Assembly (NCBI RefSeq): GCF_003633715.1
Contig: NZ_RBIE01000001.1
Location: forward strand, 372,001-436,000
Source of the DNA: Thermovibrio guaymasensis
GTDB taxonomy: Bacteria > Aquificota > Aquificia > Desulfurobacteriales > Desulfurobacteriaceae
DNA length: 64,000 nt
Reading direction: 5' to 3'
Shown: one piece after another, positions 25,171 through 33,034 of the stretch
Layout: the number at the start of each line of letters is the position of its first letter
Position numbering within the stretch: position 1 is the first letter of the stretch
Translations under genes and position numbers: made by a program
The notes under the pieces: generated by a model
Told to the model about the DNA's origin: nothing
The model's input: only the letters and a program-made list of their open reading frames with translations
Database searches by the model: none

Positions 25171-26003
25171 CTCTTGCTTTAGTCCTCACTCTCCTTTCTC
25201 CCATTATAGGCGGTTTCGTTTACGGTTTTGAGAGGATTTTAAGGGCAAGGATGCAGGGAAGGGTCGGTCCTCCACTCCTACAGCCCTTTTATGACTTCTT
25301 TAAGCTCTTAGAGAAGAGGAGTTTAATAGTTCACTCTTTCCACGCCTTTATGGGAATTATGTATCTACTTGGAACCTGGTTTTCCCTCTACGTTCTCCTT
25401 TCAGGCGGTGACATTCTGGTTGCTATATTCTTCCACCTATTGTCCCTTGCCTTCTTGGTTGTCGGAGGTTTCAGCGTTCGTTCTCCCTACTCCATCATCG
25501 GTTCAATGAGGGAGCTCCTCCATATGGTGGCCTACGAGCCGGTTTTCGTCCTTGCTGCTGCGGGGCTTTACCTTGTAACCGGTACCTTTCAGGTTTCTGA
25601 GATCCTTCACTCTGACCAACTTCCCATCCTTTATGTTCCGCTTGTCTTCCTGTCTCTCCTCTTGGCACTTCCATCTGTCTTGAAGAAATCTCCCTTTGAC
25701 CTTTCGGAAGCTCACCAGGAGATAATAGGCGGACCTGAGATTGAGTACTCGGGTAAGTACTACGAGGCGGTTTATACTGCAAAGTGGATTGAGTACGTCT
25801 ATGCTTTCTTCTTCGTCTTCCTATTTGCAGGTGGTAAGTGGTGGTTGGGAGCTCTCTTAGTTTTATTTTCCTTCTTTCTAGTTAACCTTATAGATAACGT
25901 TACTGCAAGGTTTAACTTCAGACAGATGGTTGCCTTTCACTGGTACATCCTAATTCCCCTTACAGTTATTAACCTTATGCTACTTGCCCTCTGGAGGAAC
26001 TGA
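25167..26003 (+). CDS. echB: Ech-like membrane hydrogenase subunit B (NuoH/CooK family)
   Basis: 278 residues, about eight membrane spans. Homologous in pattern to complex I subunit 1: GFVYGFERILRARMQGRVGPPLLQPFYDFFKL at the N-terminus and KKSPFDLSEAHQEIIGGPEIEYSGKYYE in the loop facing the Fe-S subunit. It links the hydrophilic arm to the antiporter-like subunit. ATGA overlap with echA. Confidence 0.93.
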   Translation: MTLALVLTLLSPIIGGFVYGFERILRARMQGRVGPPLLQPFYDFFKLLEKRSLIVHSFHAFMGIMYLLGTWFSLYVLLSGGDILVAIFFHLLSLAFLVVGGFSVRSPYSIIGSMRELLHMVAYEPVFVLAAAGLYLVTGTFQVSEILHSDQLPILYVPLVFLSLLLALPSVLKKSPFDLSEAHQEIIGGPEIEYSGKYYEAVYTAKWIEYVYAFFFVFLFAGGKWWLGALLVLFSFFLVNLIDNVTARFNFRQMVAFHWYILIPLTVINLMLLALWRN

Positions 26004-26005
26004 GT

Positions 26006-26530
26006 ATGGATCTAAAGAAGTTTAGGAGTAAGTCTCCCTGGCTCCTTCACTACAACACAGGAAGCTGTAACGGGTGTGACATTGAGATCCTTGCCTGTCT
26101 TGCTCCAAAGTATGACCTTGAGAGGTTCGGGATACTCAACAGGGGGAACCCGAAGCAGTCTGATGTCCTCATCGTTACCGGCCCTGTAACTAAGAGGGCG
26201 AGAGAAAGGTTGATTCGCCTCTACCTGGAGATGCCTGAACCGAAAGTGGTTGTTGCAGTTGGGGCCTGTGCCTGTACCGGCGGCGTCTTTAGGCACATGT
26301 ATAACGTTTTAAACGGTGTTGATAAGGTGATTCCCGTTGACGTCTACGTTCCCGGCTGTGCTGCAAGGCCTGAGGCGATAATAGATGGAGTTGTTAAAGC
26401 CCTTGAAATCCTTGAGAGGAAGAGAAAAGATTTTGTTCCCCCGAAAGTCTGTAAGAACCTTGAAGTTAAGGAGCCGGTCAACAGGAAGTTCTTTTTGGAA
26501 AAATGTCTGGGGGTAAAGAATGGAAGTTGA
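26006..26530 (+). CDS. echC: Ech-like membrane hydrogenase small subunit C (NuoB/CooL family)
   Basis: 174 residues. The [4Fe-4S] ligands are in NTGSCNGCDIEILAC, VAVGACACTGG and VYVPGCAARPE, matching the N2-type proximal cluster of group 4 hydrogenases and complex I. It is a cytoplasmic peripheral subunit taking electrons to or from the Ni-Fe site. Starts 2 bp after echB; overlaps echD by 11 bp. Confidence 0.95.
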   Translation: MDLKKFRSKSPWLLHYNTGSCNGCDIEILACLAPKYDLERFGILNRGNPKQSDVLIVTGPVTKRARERLIRLYLEMPEPKVVVAVGACACTGGVFRHMYNVLNGVDKVIPVDVYVPGCAARPEAIIDGVVKALEILERKRKDFVPPKVCKNLEVKEPVNRKFFLEKCLGVKNGS

Positions 26531-26864
26531 GGAGATTAAAGTTCCTCTAAGGGACGTTAGGAAAACTATTAAGGAGTTTTACGAAGAGGATAAGTGGCAC
26601 TTTATAACTGTTAACGCCGTTGACTTGGGCGGAAAGGTTGAACTAAAGTGGTTTTTCTCCCCTTACGGTGAAAAGGAACGCTTTAAGGTTGTTGTATCTG
26701 AGGTAAGCTACGACGAGGAGATTCCAACAATTACCTACCTAATTCCTTCAGCCTGGATTTCAGAGTGGGAGCTTGCAGACCTGTTTGGGCTTAACGTTGA
26801 AGGGGCGAAGACTGGTTTGTTCCTTGAGCCTGATAGTCCTAAGGCACCTTTAAGGAGAGGTTAG
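26520..26864 (+). CDS. echD: Ech-like membrane hydrogenase subunit D (NuoC/CooU family)
   Basis: 114 residues, similar to the NuoC fold: DKWHFITVNAVDLGGKVELKWFF, then TYLIPSAWISEWELADLFGLNVEGAK, the segment corresponding to the W-x-E-R-E-v-x-D-m-f-G signature of 30 kDa complex I subunits. It is a structural partner of EchE. Position inside the ech series supports the call. Confidence 0.88.
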   Translation: MEVEEIKVPLRDVRKTIKEFYEEDKWHFITVNAVDLGGKVELKWFFSPYGEKERFKVVVSEVSYDEEIPTITYLIPSAWISEWELADLFGLNVEGAKTGLFLEPDSPKAPLRRG

Positions 26865-26866
26865 AG

Positions 26867-27952
26867 ATGGGAAATAGGATAACAATTCCCTTTGGTAGTC
26901 AACACGTTGCTCTTCCAGAGCCTATAAAGTTCGTCTTTCAGACTGAGAACGAGAGGATTACTTCAGTTGAGGTTGACGTCGGTTATGTTCACAGGGGAAT
27001 AGAGAAGGCCTGTCAGACCAAGTTTAAGTACACTCAGGTTGGATACGTTGTGGCGAGGGTTTGTGGACTGTGTTCTATTTCCCACACCCTTGCTTACGTT
27101 ACGGCGGTTGAGAGGTTAATGGAAGTAGAGGTTCCAAAGAGGGCCCTTTACCTGAGGTTGATAGTTAGTGAGCTTGATAGGGTTCACTCTCACCTCCTTG
27201 CCATGGGGCACACGGCCGAGGTTGCAGGTTATGAAAACCTCTTTATGCAGACCTTCAGGTATAGAGAAACGGTTATGGAGCTCCTTGAACTTTTAACGGG
27301 AAACAGGGTTCAGTATGACTATGCCTGTATCGGTGGAGTGAACAGGGACGTAACCCCTGAGGTGGCCAAGACCCTTAAGGAGAGGTTGAAGGAGCTTAAG
27401 GAGAAGTGTCTGTGGATTAAAGATGTCTTTGAAAACGACCTTACCCTGAAGTACAGGTGGAAAGGTGTGGGGGTTGTTACAAAAGAAATGGCAAAGGAGT
27501 TTAACGTTGTCGGCCCTCCTGCAAGGGCTGCAGGCCTTGAAACCGACTGTAGGGCTGAGTTTAACTACCTACCTTTTGATGAGGTTGGCTACAAAATGGT
27601 AGTTCGGAAGGGGGGCGATATTTACGATAGGAACCTTGTCAGGGCATATGAGGTTCTAAACTCAATAGAGATGGTTGAAAACGCCCTTGACTCCCTCCCT
27701 CAGGGAGAGATAAAGGTTCCAGTTAAAGGCCTTCCCGATGGAGAGAGCTTTGTAAGGGTTGAGGCTCCAAGGGGGGAGCTCTTTTACTACGTAAAGGGTT
27801 CAAAGAAGTTGGTCCTAGATAGGGTGAGAATCAGAGTTCCCACCTTTGCAAATATCCCTGTTATGAAGGAGCTCTTTATCGGAATGGATTATTCAGACGT
27901 TCCGGCAACAGTTATCAGCTTTGACCCGTGTCTATCATGTACCGCAAGGTAG
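26867..27952 (+). CDS. echE: Ech-like membrane hydrogenase large subunit E (NuoD/CooH family)
   Basis: 361 residues. Both Ni-binding motifs are present with ordinary cysteines: RVCGLCSISHT (C66, C69) and DPCLSCTAR at the extreme C-terminus (C355, C358). The protein ends right after the arginine, so no maturation peptide needs to be removed, as in several group 4 enzymes. VGYVHRGIEKACQ matches the group 4/complex I pattern. This contrasts with the UGA-containing large subunit of the first hydrogenase in the same operon. Confidence 0.95.
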   Translation: MGNRITIPFGSQHVALPEPIKFVFQTENERITSVEVDVGYVHRGIEKACQTKFKYTQVGYVVARVCGLCSISHTLAYVTAVERLMEVEVPKRALYLRLIVSELDRVHSHLLAMGHTAEVAGYENLFMQTFRYRETVMELLELLTGNRVQYDYACIGGVNRDVTPEVAKTLKERLKELKEKCLWIKDVFENDLTLKYRWKGVGVVTKEMAKEFNVVGPPARAAGLETDCRAEFNYLPFDEVGYKMVVRKGGDIYDRNLVRAYEVLNSIEMVENALDSLPQGEIKVPVKGLPDGESFVRVEAPRGELFYYVKGSKKLVLDRVRIRVPTFANIPVMKELFIGMDYSDVPATVISFDPCLSCTAR

Positions 27953-27960
27953 GAGGAAGT

Positions 27961-28311
27961 GTGAGGTTTTTCCTTCTCCTCTTATTAGTTACTCAGGCAT
28001 TTGGTTATTCCTTTGCCTGCAGTAGTGACTGTTACCAGTGCCACACCATTCCAAAGGATAGAGACCATGAACCTATTAAGACGTGTACCAAGTGTCATGG
28101 GGAACACTCAGAAGGAGCCTTGGGGGGAAAGTGCGGGGCAGACTGTTTTGACTGTCATGATTACAGGAAAGTTTCCCGTTCTTCAAAGGCCCACAGAGTT
28201 TTAAGTAGGTGTATTGAATGCCATAAATCCTTAAAGTTGAAGAGCCTTCCTGAACCTTTAAAGGCTCTTTTAGGAGGAAGTAATGAAGGAGATGTTAATC
28301 CAGACTATTAA
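27961..28311 (+). CDS. tetraheme c-type cytochrome in the hydrogenase operon
   Basis: 116 residues from GTG 27961, which follows an AGGAGG site and gives a clean signal peptide (MRFFLLLLLVTQAFG, then YSFA). A longer frame from 27928 overlaps echE and spoils the signal. Four CxxCH sites: CYQCH (24-28), CTKCH (42-46), CFDCH (62-66) and CIECH (84-88), so four hemes c are expected outside the cytoplasmic membrane. No membrane anchor beyond the signal. It overlaps echF by 29 bp and separates echE from echF. It may carry electrons between the membrane complex and periplasmic or quinone partners. Confidence 0.85.
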   Translation: MRFFLLLLLVTQAFGYSFACSSDCYQCHTIPKDRDHEPIKTCTKCHGEHSEGALGGKCGADCFDCHDYRKVSRSSKAHRVLSRCIECHKSLKLKSLPEPLKALLGGSNEGDVNPDY

Positions 28312-28705
28312 AAACCTATTTAGCAAACCAGAAACTGTTAACTACCCTGCAGAGCCCTCCCCTACTCCTCCCGGTTATAGGGGGCTAATAGTTTACGATG
28401 AGAGCCTCTGTATCTTCTGCACTAAGTGTGAGATTGTTTGCCCTCCGGGGGCTATAAGGTTCGTTTATACTGATGAAGGGGAGAAGAAGTATAACTACAA
28501 TCCATACCTGTGTATTTACTGTGGTGAGTGTGTAAGGGCCTGTCCAAAGGCGGGAGTTCTGGTTCAGGTTGAGGAGACTGCACCTCCTGAGGTTTCCCTT
28601 CCAGACTGGGACTCTATTGAAAGGGAGGCCGATGAGAGTAAGAAGCGCTTCCTTTCACGTAAGAAAAAGAGCTTAAACCCCTCTAAGAAGAGAACTTCTC
28701 AATGA
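28283..28705 (+). CDS. echF: Ech-like membrane hydrogenase polyferredoxin subunit F (NuoI/CooX family)
   Basis: 140 residues with two [4Fe-4S] motifs, CIFCTKCEIVCPPG (about 47-60) and CIYCGECVRACPK (about 77-89), in a NuoI-like context, followed by a long lysine-rich tail. It connects the hydrogenase to soluble ferredoxin. Last gene of the operon starting at 18889. Its ATG has AGGAGGAAGTA upstream. Its 3' end overlaps the convergent small gene by 23 bp. Confidence 0.9.
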   Translation: MKEMLIQTIKNLFSKPETVNYPAEPSPTPPGYRGLIVYDESLCIFCTKCEIVCPPGAIRFVYTDEGEKKYNYNPYLCIYCGECVRACPKAGVLVQVEETAPPEVSLPDWDSIEREADESKKRFLSRKKKSLNPSKKRTSQ

Positions 28706-28952
28706 GGGAGAGGAGGAGATCTTTATTTCTCAAGTTCCTCTTTGTTAGTTCCTTTACGTCGTCAAGAATCAGAAGTAGGTCTTTGTTATCAAGCTTAAGG
28801 ATCTTTTCTATGAGGGGTCTCTTCCTCTCCTGGAATTTCTTTATCTCCTCCAAGTCCTCCTTTGTTACCCTTCCTGCGTCAAGGAGGCATCTTAAAAAGA
28901 TATTCTCACTACGGAGAACTTCTGCTAGCTCCTTAATTGTACTCTTAGGCAT
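28683..28952 (-). CDS. small helical protein, possibly FlgN-like
   Basis: 89 residues, predicted entirely helical: K-E-L-A-E-V-L-R-S-E-N-I-F-L, a middle helix rich in K and E, and VKELTKRNLRNKDLLLSLIEK. The leucine spacing and the terminal N-x-x-N-x-x-L-L pattern recall the flagellar chaperone FlgN, but the protein is shorter than typical FlgN. The ATG has GGAG six bases upstream. Its neighbours are not flagellar, so the function is uncertain. Confidence 0.55.
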   Translation of the reverse strand: MPKSTIKELAEVLRSENIFLRCLLDAGRVTKEDLEEIKKFQERKRPLIEKILKLDNKDLLLILDDVKELTKRNLRNKDLLLSLIEKFSS

Positions 28953-29096
28953 CTTAGCTCCAGCATACGTTTCTTTAGTTTAATTTAGCTCCTTTAACTG
29001 TAAGAGGAGGTGACTTACGTCAAACTGTAAGTTAAAAACTTGTTAAAATAATGTTAAAATATTTGTGCTTTTTGAACAAAGGACCTGGAGGGCAAG

Positions 29097-30038
29097 TTGG
29101 AAAAGAAGAAAATAACTATAGTTGGGGCTGGTAATATCGGCTCTACTTTGGCTCTTCTCCTTGCTAGGAGGGAGACTGCAGACATTACCCTCATTGATAT
29201 AAACGAGGGGGTTGCTAAAGGTAAGGCCCTTGACATAATGGAAGCCTCTCCTATCCTTGGCTTTAACTCCCACGTCGTTGGAACCGGCGACTATAAGGAT
29301 ACTGCCAACTCCGACGTTGTAGTGATTACGGCCGGCTTTCCTAGGAAGCCGGGAATGAGTAGAGATGACCTTCTCTTTAAGAACTATGAAGTTGTTAAGA
29401 GCGTTTGTGAGCAAATTAAGAGGTACTCCCCTGAGGCTTTCGTTATTGTAGTTACAAATCCCCTTGACGCTATGACCTATACTGCTCTTAAGGTGACTGG
29501 GTTTCCAAAAGAAAGGGTTATGGGAATGGCAGGGGTTCTTGATTCATCCAGGTTCGCTTACTTTATTTCCGAGAAGACGGGAATTTCGGTTGAGAACATT
29601 AACGCCTTCGTGATAGGGGGACACGGTGATGATATGGTTCCCCTCCGTAAGTTTACGACTATAGCAGGTATGCCTGTAACTAACTTCCTTTCCAAAGAAG
29701 AGCTTGAGGAAGTGATTGAGAGAACAAGATTTGGAGGAGGAGAGATAGTCCAGCTCTTAAGGACCGGAAGTGCTTTCTACGCTCCTGCAGCTTCAATTCT
29801 TGATATGGTCCTTGCAATTTTATGGAATAAGAGGAAAATACTCTCTGCAAGCGTTTACCTTGACGGGGATGTTGGGGAGTACTACGGGGCTTCTGGACTT
29901 TGTGTTGGAGTTCCGATAGTCCTTGGAAAGGATGGGGTTGAGGAAATAATAAAGCTTGACCTTTCAGATGAGGAGTGGGCAGACTGGAGAAAGTCCGTTG
30001 ATTCGGTGAGGAAGTTAGTTGAGAAGTTACCCCTTTAA
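29097..30038 (+). CDS. mdh: malate dehydrogenase
   Basis: Interconverts malate and oxaloacetate with NAD(H). 313 residues from TTG after GGAGGG. The NAD motif is GAGNIGSTLA with an aspartate in DINEG (NAD preference), then TAGFPRKPGMSRDDLL with the substrate arginines, VTNPLDAMTY, and the catalytic histidine in GGHGDDM. It is of the lactate/malate dehydrogenase type used by thermophilic bacteria. With the fumarase gene 12 bp later it covers two steps of the TCA cycle run reductively or oxidatively. Confidence 0.95.
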   Translation: MEKKKITIVGAGNIGSTLALLLARRETADITLIDINEGVAKGKALDIMEASPILGFNSHVVGTGDYKDTANSDVVVITAGFPRKPGMSRDDLLFKNYEVVKSVCEQIKRYSPEAFVIVVTNPLDAMTYTALKVTGFPKERVMGMAGVLDSSRFAYFISEKTGISVENINAFVIGGHGDDMVPLRKFTTIAGMPVTNFLSKEELEEVIERTRFGGGEIVQLLRTGSAFYAPAASILDMVLAILWNKRKILSASVYLDGDVGEYYGASGLCVGVPIVLGKDGVEEIIKLDLSDEEWADWRKSVDSVRKLVEKLPL

Positions 30039-30050
30039 ACTGGAGGATCT

Positions 30051-30896
30051 ATGAGGGAAGTTCACGTAGAAAAAGTTAAAGAAACTGTCAAAAGGCTATG
30101 TATGGAGGCTAACTACTTCCTTCCTAAAGATGTTTTAAACGCTTTTAAAGAGGGTAAAGAGAAAGAGGTTTCTCAGATTGGGAAAAACGTATTTAACATA
30201 CTTGAGGAGAACGCAAAGATTGCTTCTACTGAGGAAATTCCCTACTGTCAGGATACCGGTTTTGCGGTAGTTTTCCTTGAGATTGGTCAGGACGTAAGGT
30301 TTGTAGGTGGGAGCCTTGAAGAGGCGGTGAATAGGGGAGTTGCTGAAGGTTATACTGAAGGTTACCTAAGGAAGTCAATCGTTTCAGACCCCCTCTTTGA
30401 TAGGAAGAATACCGGTGATAACACTCCTGCAGTAATCCACTACAGGATAGTACCCGGTGATAGAGTTAAGATAACCGTTGCAGCCAAAGGTGGCGGAAGT
30501 GAGAATATGAGCCGCCTTGCAATGTTAAAGCCGGCTGATGGACTTGAAGGGGTTAAGAAGTTTATTCTGAAAACTGTTAGTGATGCAGGTCCCAATCCGT
30601 GTCCTCCTATAATTGTTGGAGTTGGGATTGGCGGGACTTTTGAAAAAGTCGCTTACCTTGCCAAAAAGGCCCTCTTGAGGCCTATAGGACACAGGAATCC
30701 AGATCCCCGTTACGCTAGGTTTGAAGAGGAGCTCCTTGAAGAAGTAAATAAGCTCGGCATAGGTCCTTCGGGATTTGGTGGGAAAGTTACTGCCCTTGAT
30801 GTTAAGATTGAGTGGTACCCCTGCCATATAGCTTCCCTTCCTGTTGCTGTGAACATTCAGTGCCACGCTTCAAGGCATAAGGAGGCTGAGATTTAA
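30051..30896 (+). CDS. class I fumarate hydratase alpha subunit
   Basis: 281 residues matching the N-terminal (alpha, TtdA-like) domain of oxygen-sensitive [4Fe-4S] fumarase. Cluster cysteines are expected in IPYCQDTGFAV (C65 region), PNPCPPIIVGVGIGG and the C-terminal EWYPCHIASLPVA. Other motifs: NTGDNTPAVIHY and AAKGGGSENMS. It hydrates fumarate to malate and fits mdh immediately upstream. The beta subunit gene that normally follows is absent: the next gene is on the other strand. Tartrate dehydratase alpha is a less likely alternative. Confidence 0.9.
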   Translation: MREVHVEKVKETVKRLCMEANYFLPKDVLNAFKEGKEKEVSQIGKNVFNILEENAKIASTEEIPYCQDTGFAVVFLEIGQDVRFVGGSLEEAVNRGVAEGYTEGYLRKSIVSDPLFDRKNTGDNTPAVIHYRIVPGDRVKITVAAKGGGSENMSRLAMLKPADGLEGVKKFILKTVSDAGPNPCPPIIVGVGIGGTFEKVAYLAKKALLRPIGHRNPDPRYARFEEELLEEVNKLGIGPSGFGGKVTALDVKIEWYPCHIASLPVAVNIQCHASRHKEAEI

Positions 30897-31594
30897 ACTT
30901 TCTTAGCTGTAAAGAGGAAAACTCTATACTCTACTACCGGATTTTTACTGTAGATTTCAAGGAACTTGATTACCTCTCTTCTCTTTCCCCTTCCGTAGGG
31001 GTTCTTTGCCCCTATCTCTGTTACTGCTTTTAGGGCCTCTTTTGAGCTTTTAAACTCCATTTTTAGGTTCAGTCTTTCAAATTCAATTAGCTCAAAATTT
31101 CCCTTTAGGCCTTTGAAGACTTCCTCCTCTTTGGGGAATTTGAAGAGGAGTAAGGAGCTCCCCGTCTCCCTCCAGCACTCAAAGAGCGTTTTTAAACTCC
31201 CTTCAACTGGAATAGATGCAACGAAGAAACCTCCTTTTCTTAAAACCCTTCCGATTTCAGAGAAGCTTCTTTTAATTTGAGTCCATTGAAGGGCAAAGTT
31301 TGAGATTACACACTTAAAGGTTGAGTCTTTAAAGGGCAGTTCCTCAGCGTCTGCGCATACGCCTAAATTCCACCTCTTTCTTGCTTCCTTTACCATCCCT
31401 AAGGCTATGTCAAGGCCAAGAGCTCCCTTTGGAGTAAGGCTTCCATCTCCACAGCCGACGTCAAGCAGAGGGTATGGGTTTTCAATTAGGTTAAGCCTTT
31501 TAAGGAGCTCCTTCCCGGCTCTCTTTTGAAGTAGAGCTCTATTTCCGTATTTCCTTGCGGCAGCTGAAAAGCTCTTTTTAACTCTCTCCTTCAT
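30893..31594 (-). CDS. bioC: BioC-like SAM-dependent methyltransferase
   Basis: 233 residues from ATG 31594 (MKERVKKSF). The pattern S-F-S-A-A-A-R-K-Y then LLDVGCGDGSL (SAM motif I), L-G-L-D-I-A, ELPFKDSTF and ISNFALQW matches BioC, the malonyl-ACP O-methyltransferase of biotin synthesis; the S-N-x-A-x-Q-W stretch is typical. A longer frame to 31690 lies antisense to ispG and is rejected. No other biotin genes are here, so a related methyltransferase remains possible. No clear ribosome site precedes the ATG. 4 bp convergent overlap with the fumarase gene. Confidence 0.7.
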   Translation of the reverse strand: MKERVKKSFSAAARKYGNRALLQKRAGKELLKRLNLIENPYPLLDVGCGDGSLTPKGALGLDIALGMVKEARKRWNLGVCADAEELPFKDSTFKCVISNFALQWTQIKRSFSEIGRVLRKGGFFVASIPVEGSLKTLFECWRETGSSLLLFKFPKEEEVFKGLKGNFELIEFERLNLKMEFKSSKEALKAVTEIGAKNPYGRGKRREVIKFLEIYSKNPVVEYRVFLFTAKKV

Positions 31595-31606
31595 GACGCT
31601 AAAGAA

Positions 31607-31612
31607 TATAAT
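31607..31612 (+). promoter_or_regulatory. candidate -10 box of the ispG transcript
   Basis: A perfect TATAAT 22 bp before the favoured ispG start. The same bases read on the other strand offer TATATT (31605-31610) ten bases before the bioC-like ATG, so the two divergent -10 boxes would overlap. No convincing -35 is seen for either. Confidence 0.4.
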
Positions 31613-31634
31613 TTCTGAAACTGTGGAGGAAACC

Positions 31635-32705
31635 TTGAGCTGGATAGAGAGGAGAAGGACAAGGACCGTTTGGGTCGGTAGAGTTCCCATTGGAAGTTCC
31701 CATCCTATAGTTGTTCAGTCAATGACGAACACTTTTACTGAGGACGTTCCTGCAACTGTTGCCCAGATAAAGGAGCTTGAAAGGGTAGGTTGTGAGGTAG
31801 TCAGGGTTGCAGTTCCATCCGTTGAGGCAGCAAGGGCAATCTCAAAGATAAAGGAACAGATTTCAATTCCCCTCATAGCAGATATCCACTTTGACCATCG
31901 CCTTGCCCTTTTGTCAATTGAGGAAGGTGCGGACTGTATAAGGATAAATCCGGGAAATATTGGAGCTGAATGGAAGGTTAAGGAAATAGTTAACTTAGCT
32001 AAGGAGAGGGGAATTTCAATAAGAGTTGGAGTGAATGCAGGTTCAATTCCCTCTGAGTTAATTAATAAGTACGGCTCTCCTAAACCTGAAGCCCTTGCAG
32101 AGGCCGCTTTAAGTTACTCTAAACTCCTTGAGGATTGGGGATTTACGAACGTTAAGTTCTCCCTTAAAGGTTCAGACGTTAAGACAACGGTTCTTGCCAA
32201 CAAGATTTTTGCGTCTCAGACCGATTACCCGATACATATTGGAATTACTGAGGCAGGAACTTTTATCTCCGGTGCAGTTAAATCCTCCGTTGGAGTTGGG
32301 ATTCTCCTTTACGAAGGAATTGGAGATACTTTAAGGATTTCCCTTACTACCCATCCAAAGGAAGAGGTAAAGATAGCCTATAAGATACTCTCAGCCCTTG
32401 AGCTGAGGAAAAGAGGAGTTGAGGTGATTTCCTGCCCGACCTGTGGAAGGTGCTTGGTTGATGTTGAGGGGCTGGCAAAGGAAGTGGAGGAGAGGCTTGA
32501 GCATATAGATAAACCTTTAAAGGTTGCAGTTATGGGCTGTGCAGTTAACGGTCCGGGGGAGGCCAGGTTTGCAGACGTCGGGATAGCAGGAGCCGGAAAC
32601 TACTTTATCCTATTTGTTAAAGGTAAAGTTGTTGAAAAGTTAAGACCTGAGGAGGCCTTAAACAGGTTGGTTGAAGAAGTTGAGAGGCTTGCGGAGGAAA
32701 GGTGA
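31635..32705 (+). CDS. ispG: 4-hydroxy-3-methylbut-2-enyl diphosphate synthase
   Basis: GcpE, the penultimate [4Fe-4S] enzyme of the MEP isoprenoid pathway. 356 residues. Start chosen at TTG 31635 because GGAGGA lies four bases upstream and a TATAAT box lies between it and the earlier ATG at 31593, whose CATG also forms the divergent bioC-like start. Motifs: GSSHPIVVQSMTNT, ADIHFDHRLAL, RINPGNIG, and cluster ligands SCPTCGRC and MGCAVNGPGEA. ispF is also in this window at 41793. Confidence 0.95.
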   Translation: MSWIERRRTRTVWVGRVPIGSSHPIVVQSMTNTFTEDVPATVAQIKELERVGCEVVRVAVPSVEAARAISKIKEQISIPLIADIHFDHRLALLSIEEGADCIRINPGNIGAEWKVKEIVNLAKERGISIRVGVNAGSIPSELINKYGSPKPEALAEAALSYSKLLEDWGFTNVKFSLKGSDVKTTVLANKIFASQTDYPIHIGITEAGTFISGAVKSSVGVGILLYEGIGDTLRISLTTHPKEEVKIAYKILSALELRKRGVEVISCPTCGRCLVDVEGLAKEVEERLEHIDKPLKVAVMGCAVNGPGEARFADVGIAGAGNYFILFVKGKVVEKLRPEEALNRLVEEVERLAEER

Positions 32706-33034
32706 AAGTAAGGAGCGTTTTTATAGAAAAAATGAAAGTTCACGTTAAGTGTGGAGTTTATAAGGAGGAGAGGGAACTTGGAGTGCAGGCTGAAGTTTCC
32801 GTTAAGGTAACCTCAGATGAGTTTGTGGATTATCAGGAGCTCCACTCCTTAATTCTGAGGGTTTCGGCTCAAACTTTCACTTACATTGAGGACTTTCAAG
32901 ATCAACTTCTTGATGAAATTAAAAATAAATGGAATCCTAAAAAAGTTATGATAAAAATTGCTAAAATTAGTATTCCATTTCAACACAGTTTTGAAAGGGC
33001 GGGGGTGGAGCTGATATGGAAGAGAGAAGAATAG
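32702..33034 (+). CDS. folB: dihydroneopterin aldolase-like protein
   Basis: 110 residues from GTG overlapping the ispG stop by 4 bp. The FolB pattern is visible: an N-terminal strand, KCGVYKEERELGVQAEVSV (the G-V-x-x-x-E-R-x-x-x-Q motif with the conserved glutamate), then a VDYQELHSLI stretch, a helix, and a final KISIP strand whose lysine corresponds to the catalytic K of the K-P motif. It would cleave dihydroneopterin in folate synthesis; epimerase or tunnelling-fold relatives cannot be excluded. More AT-rich than its neighbours towards the 3' end. Confidence 0.75.
   Translation: MKVRSVFIEKMKVHVKCGVYKEERELGVQAEVSVKVTSDEFVDYQELHSLILRVSAQTFTYIEDFQDQLLDEIKNKWNPKKVMIKIAKISIPFQHSFERAGVELIWKREE

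Noticed and set aside
29000-29096. Short leader frame and repeats (two AACTGTAAG copies, ACTTAC...GTAAGT) before mdh
   Set aside because: A ribosome-like AGGAGG precedes only a six-codon frame, and no attenuator structure or firm promoter could be built from it.
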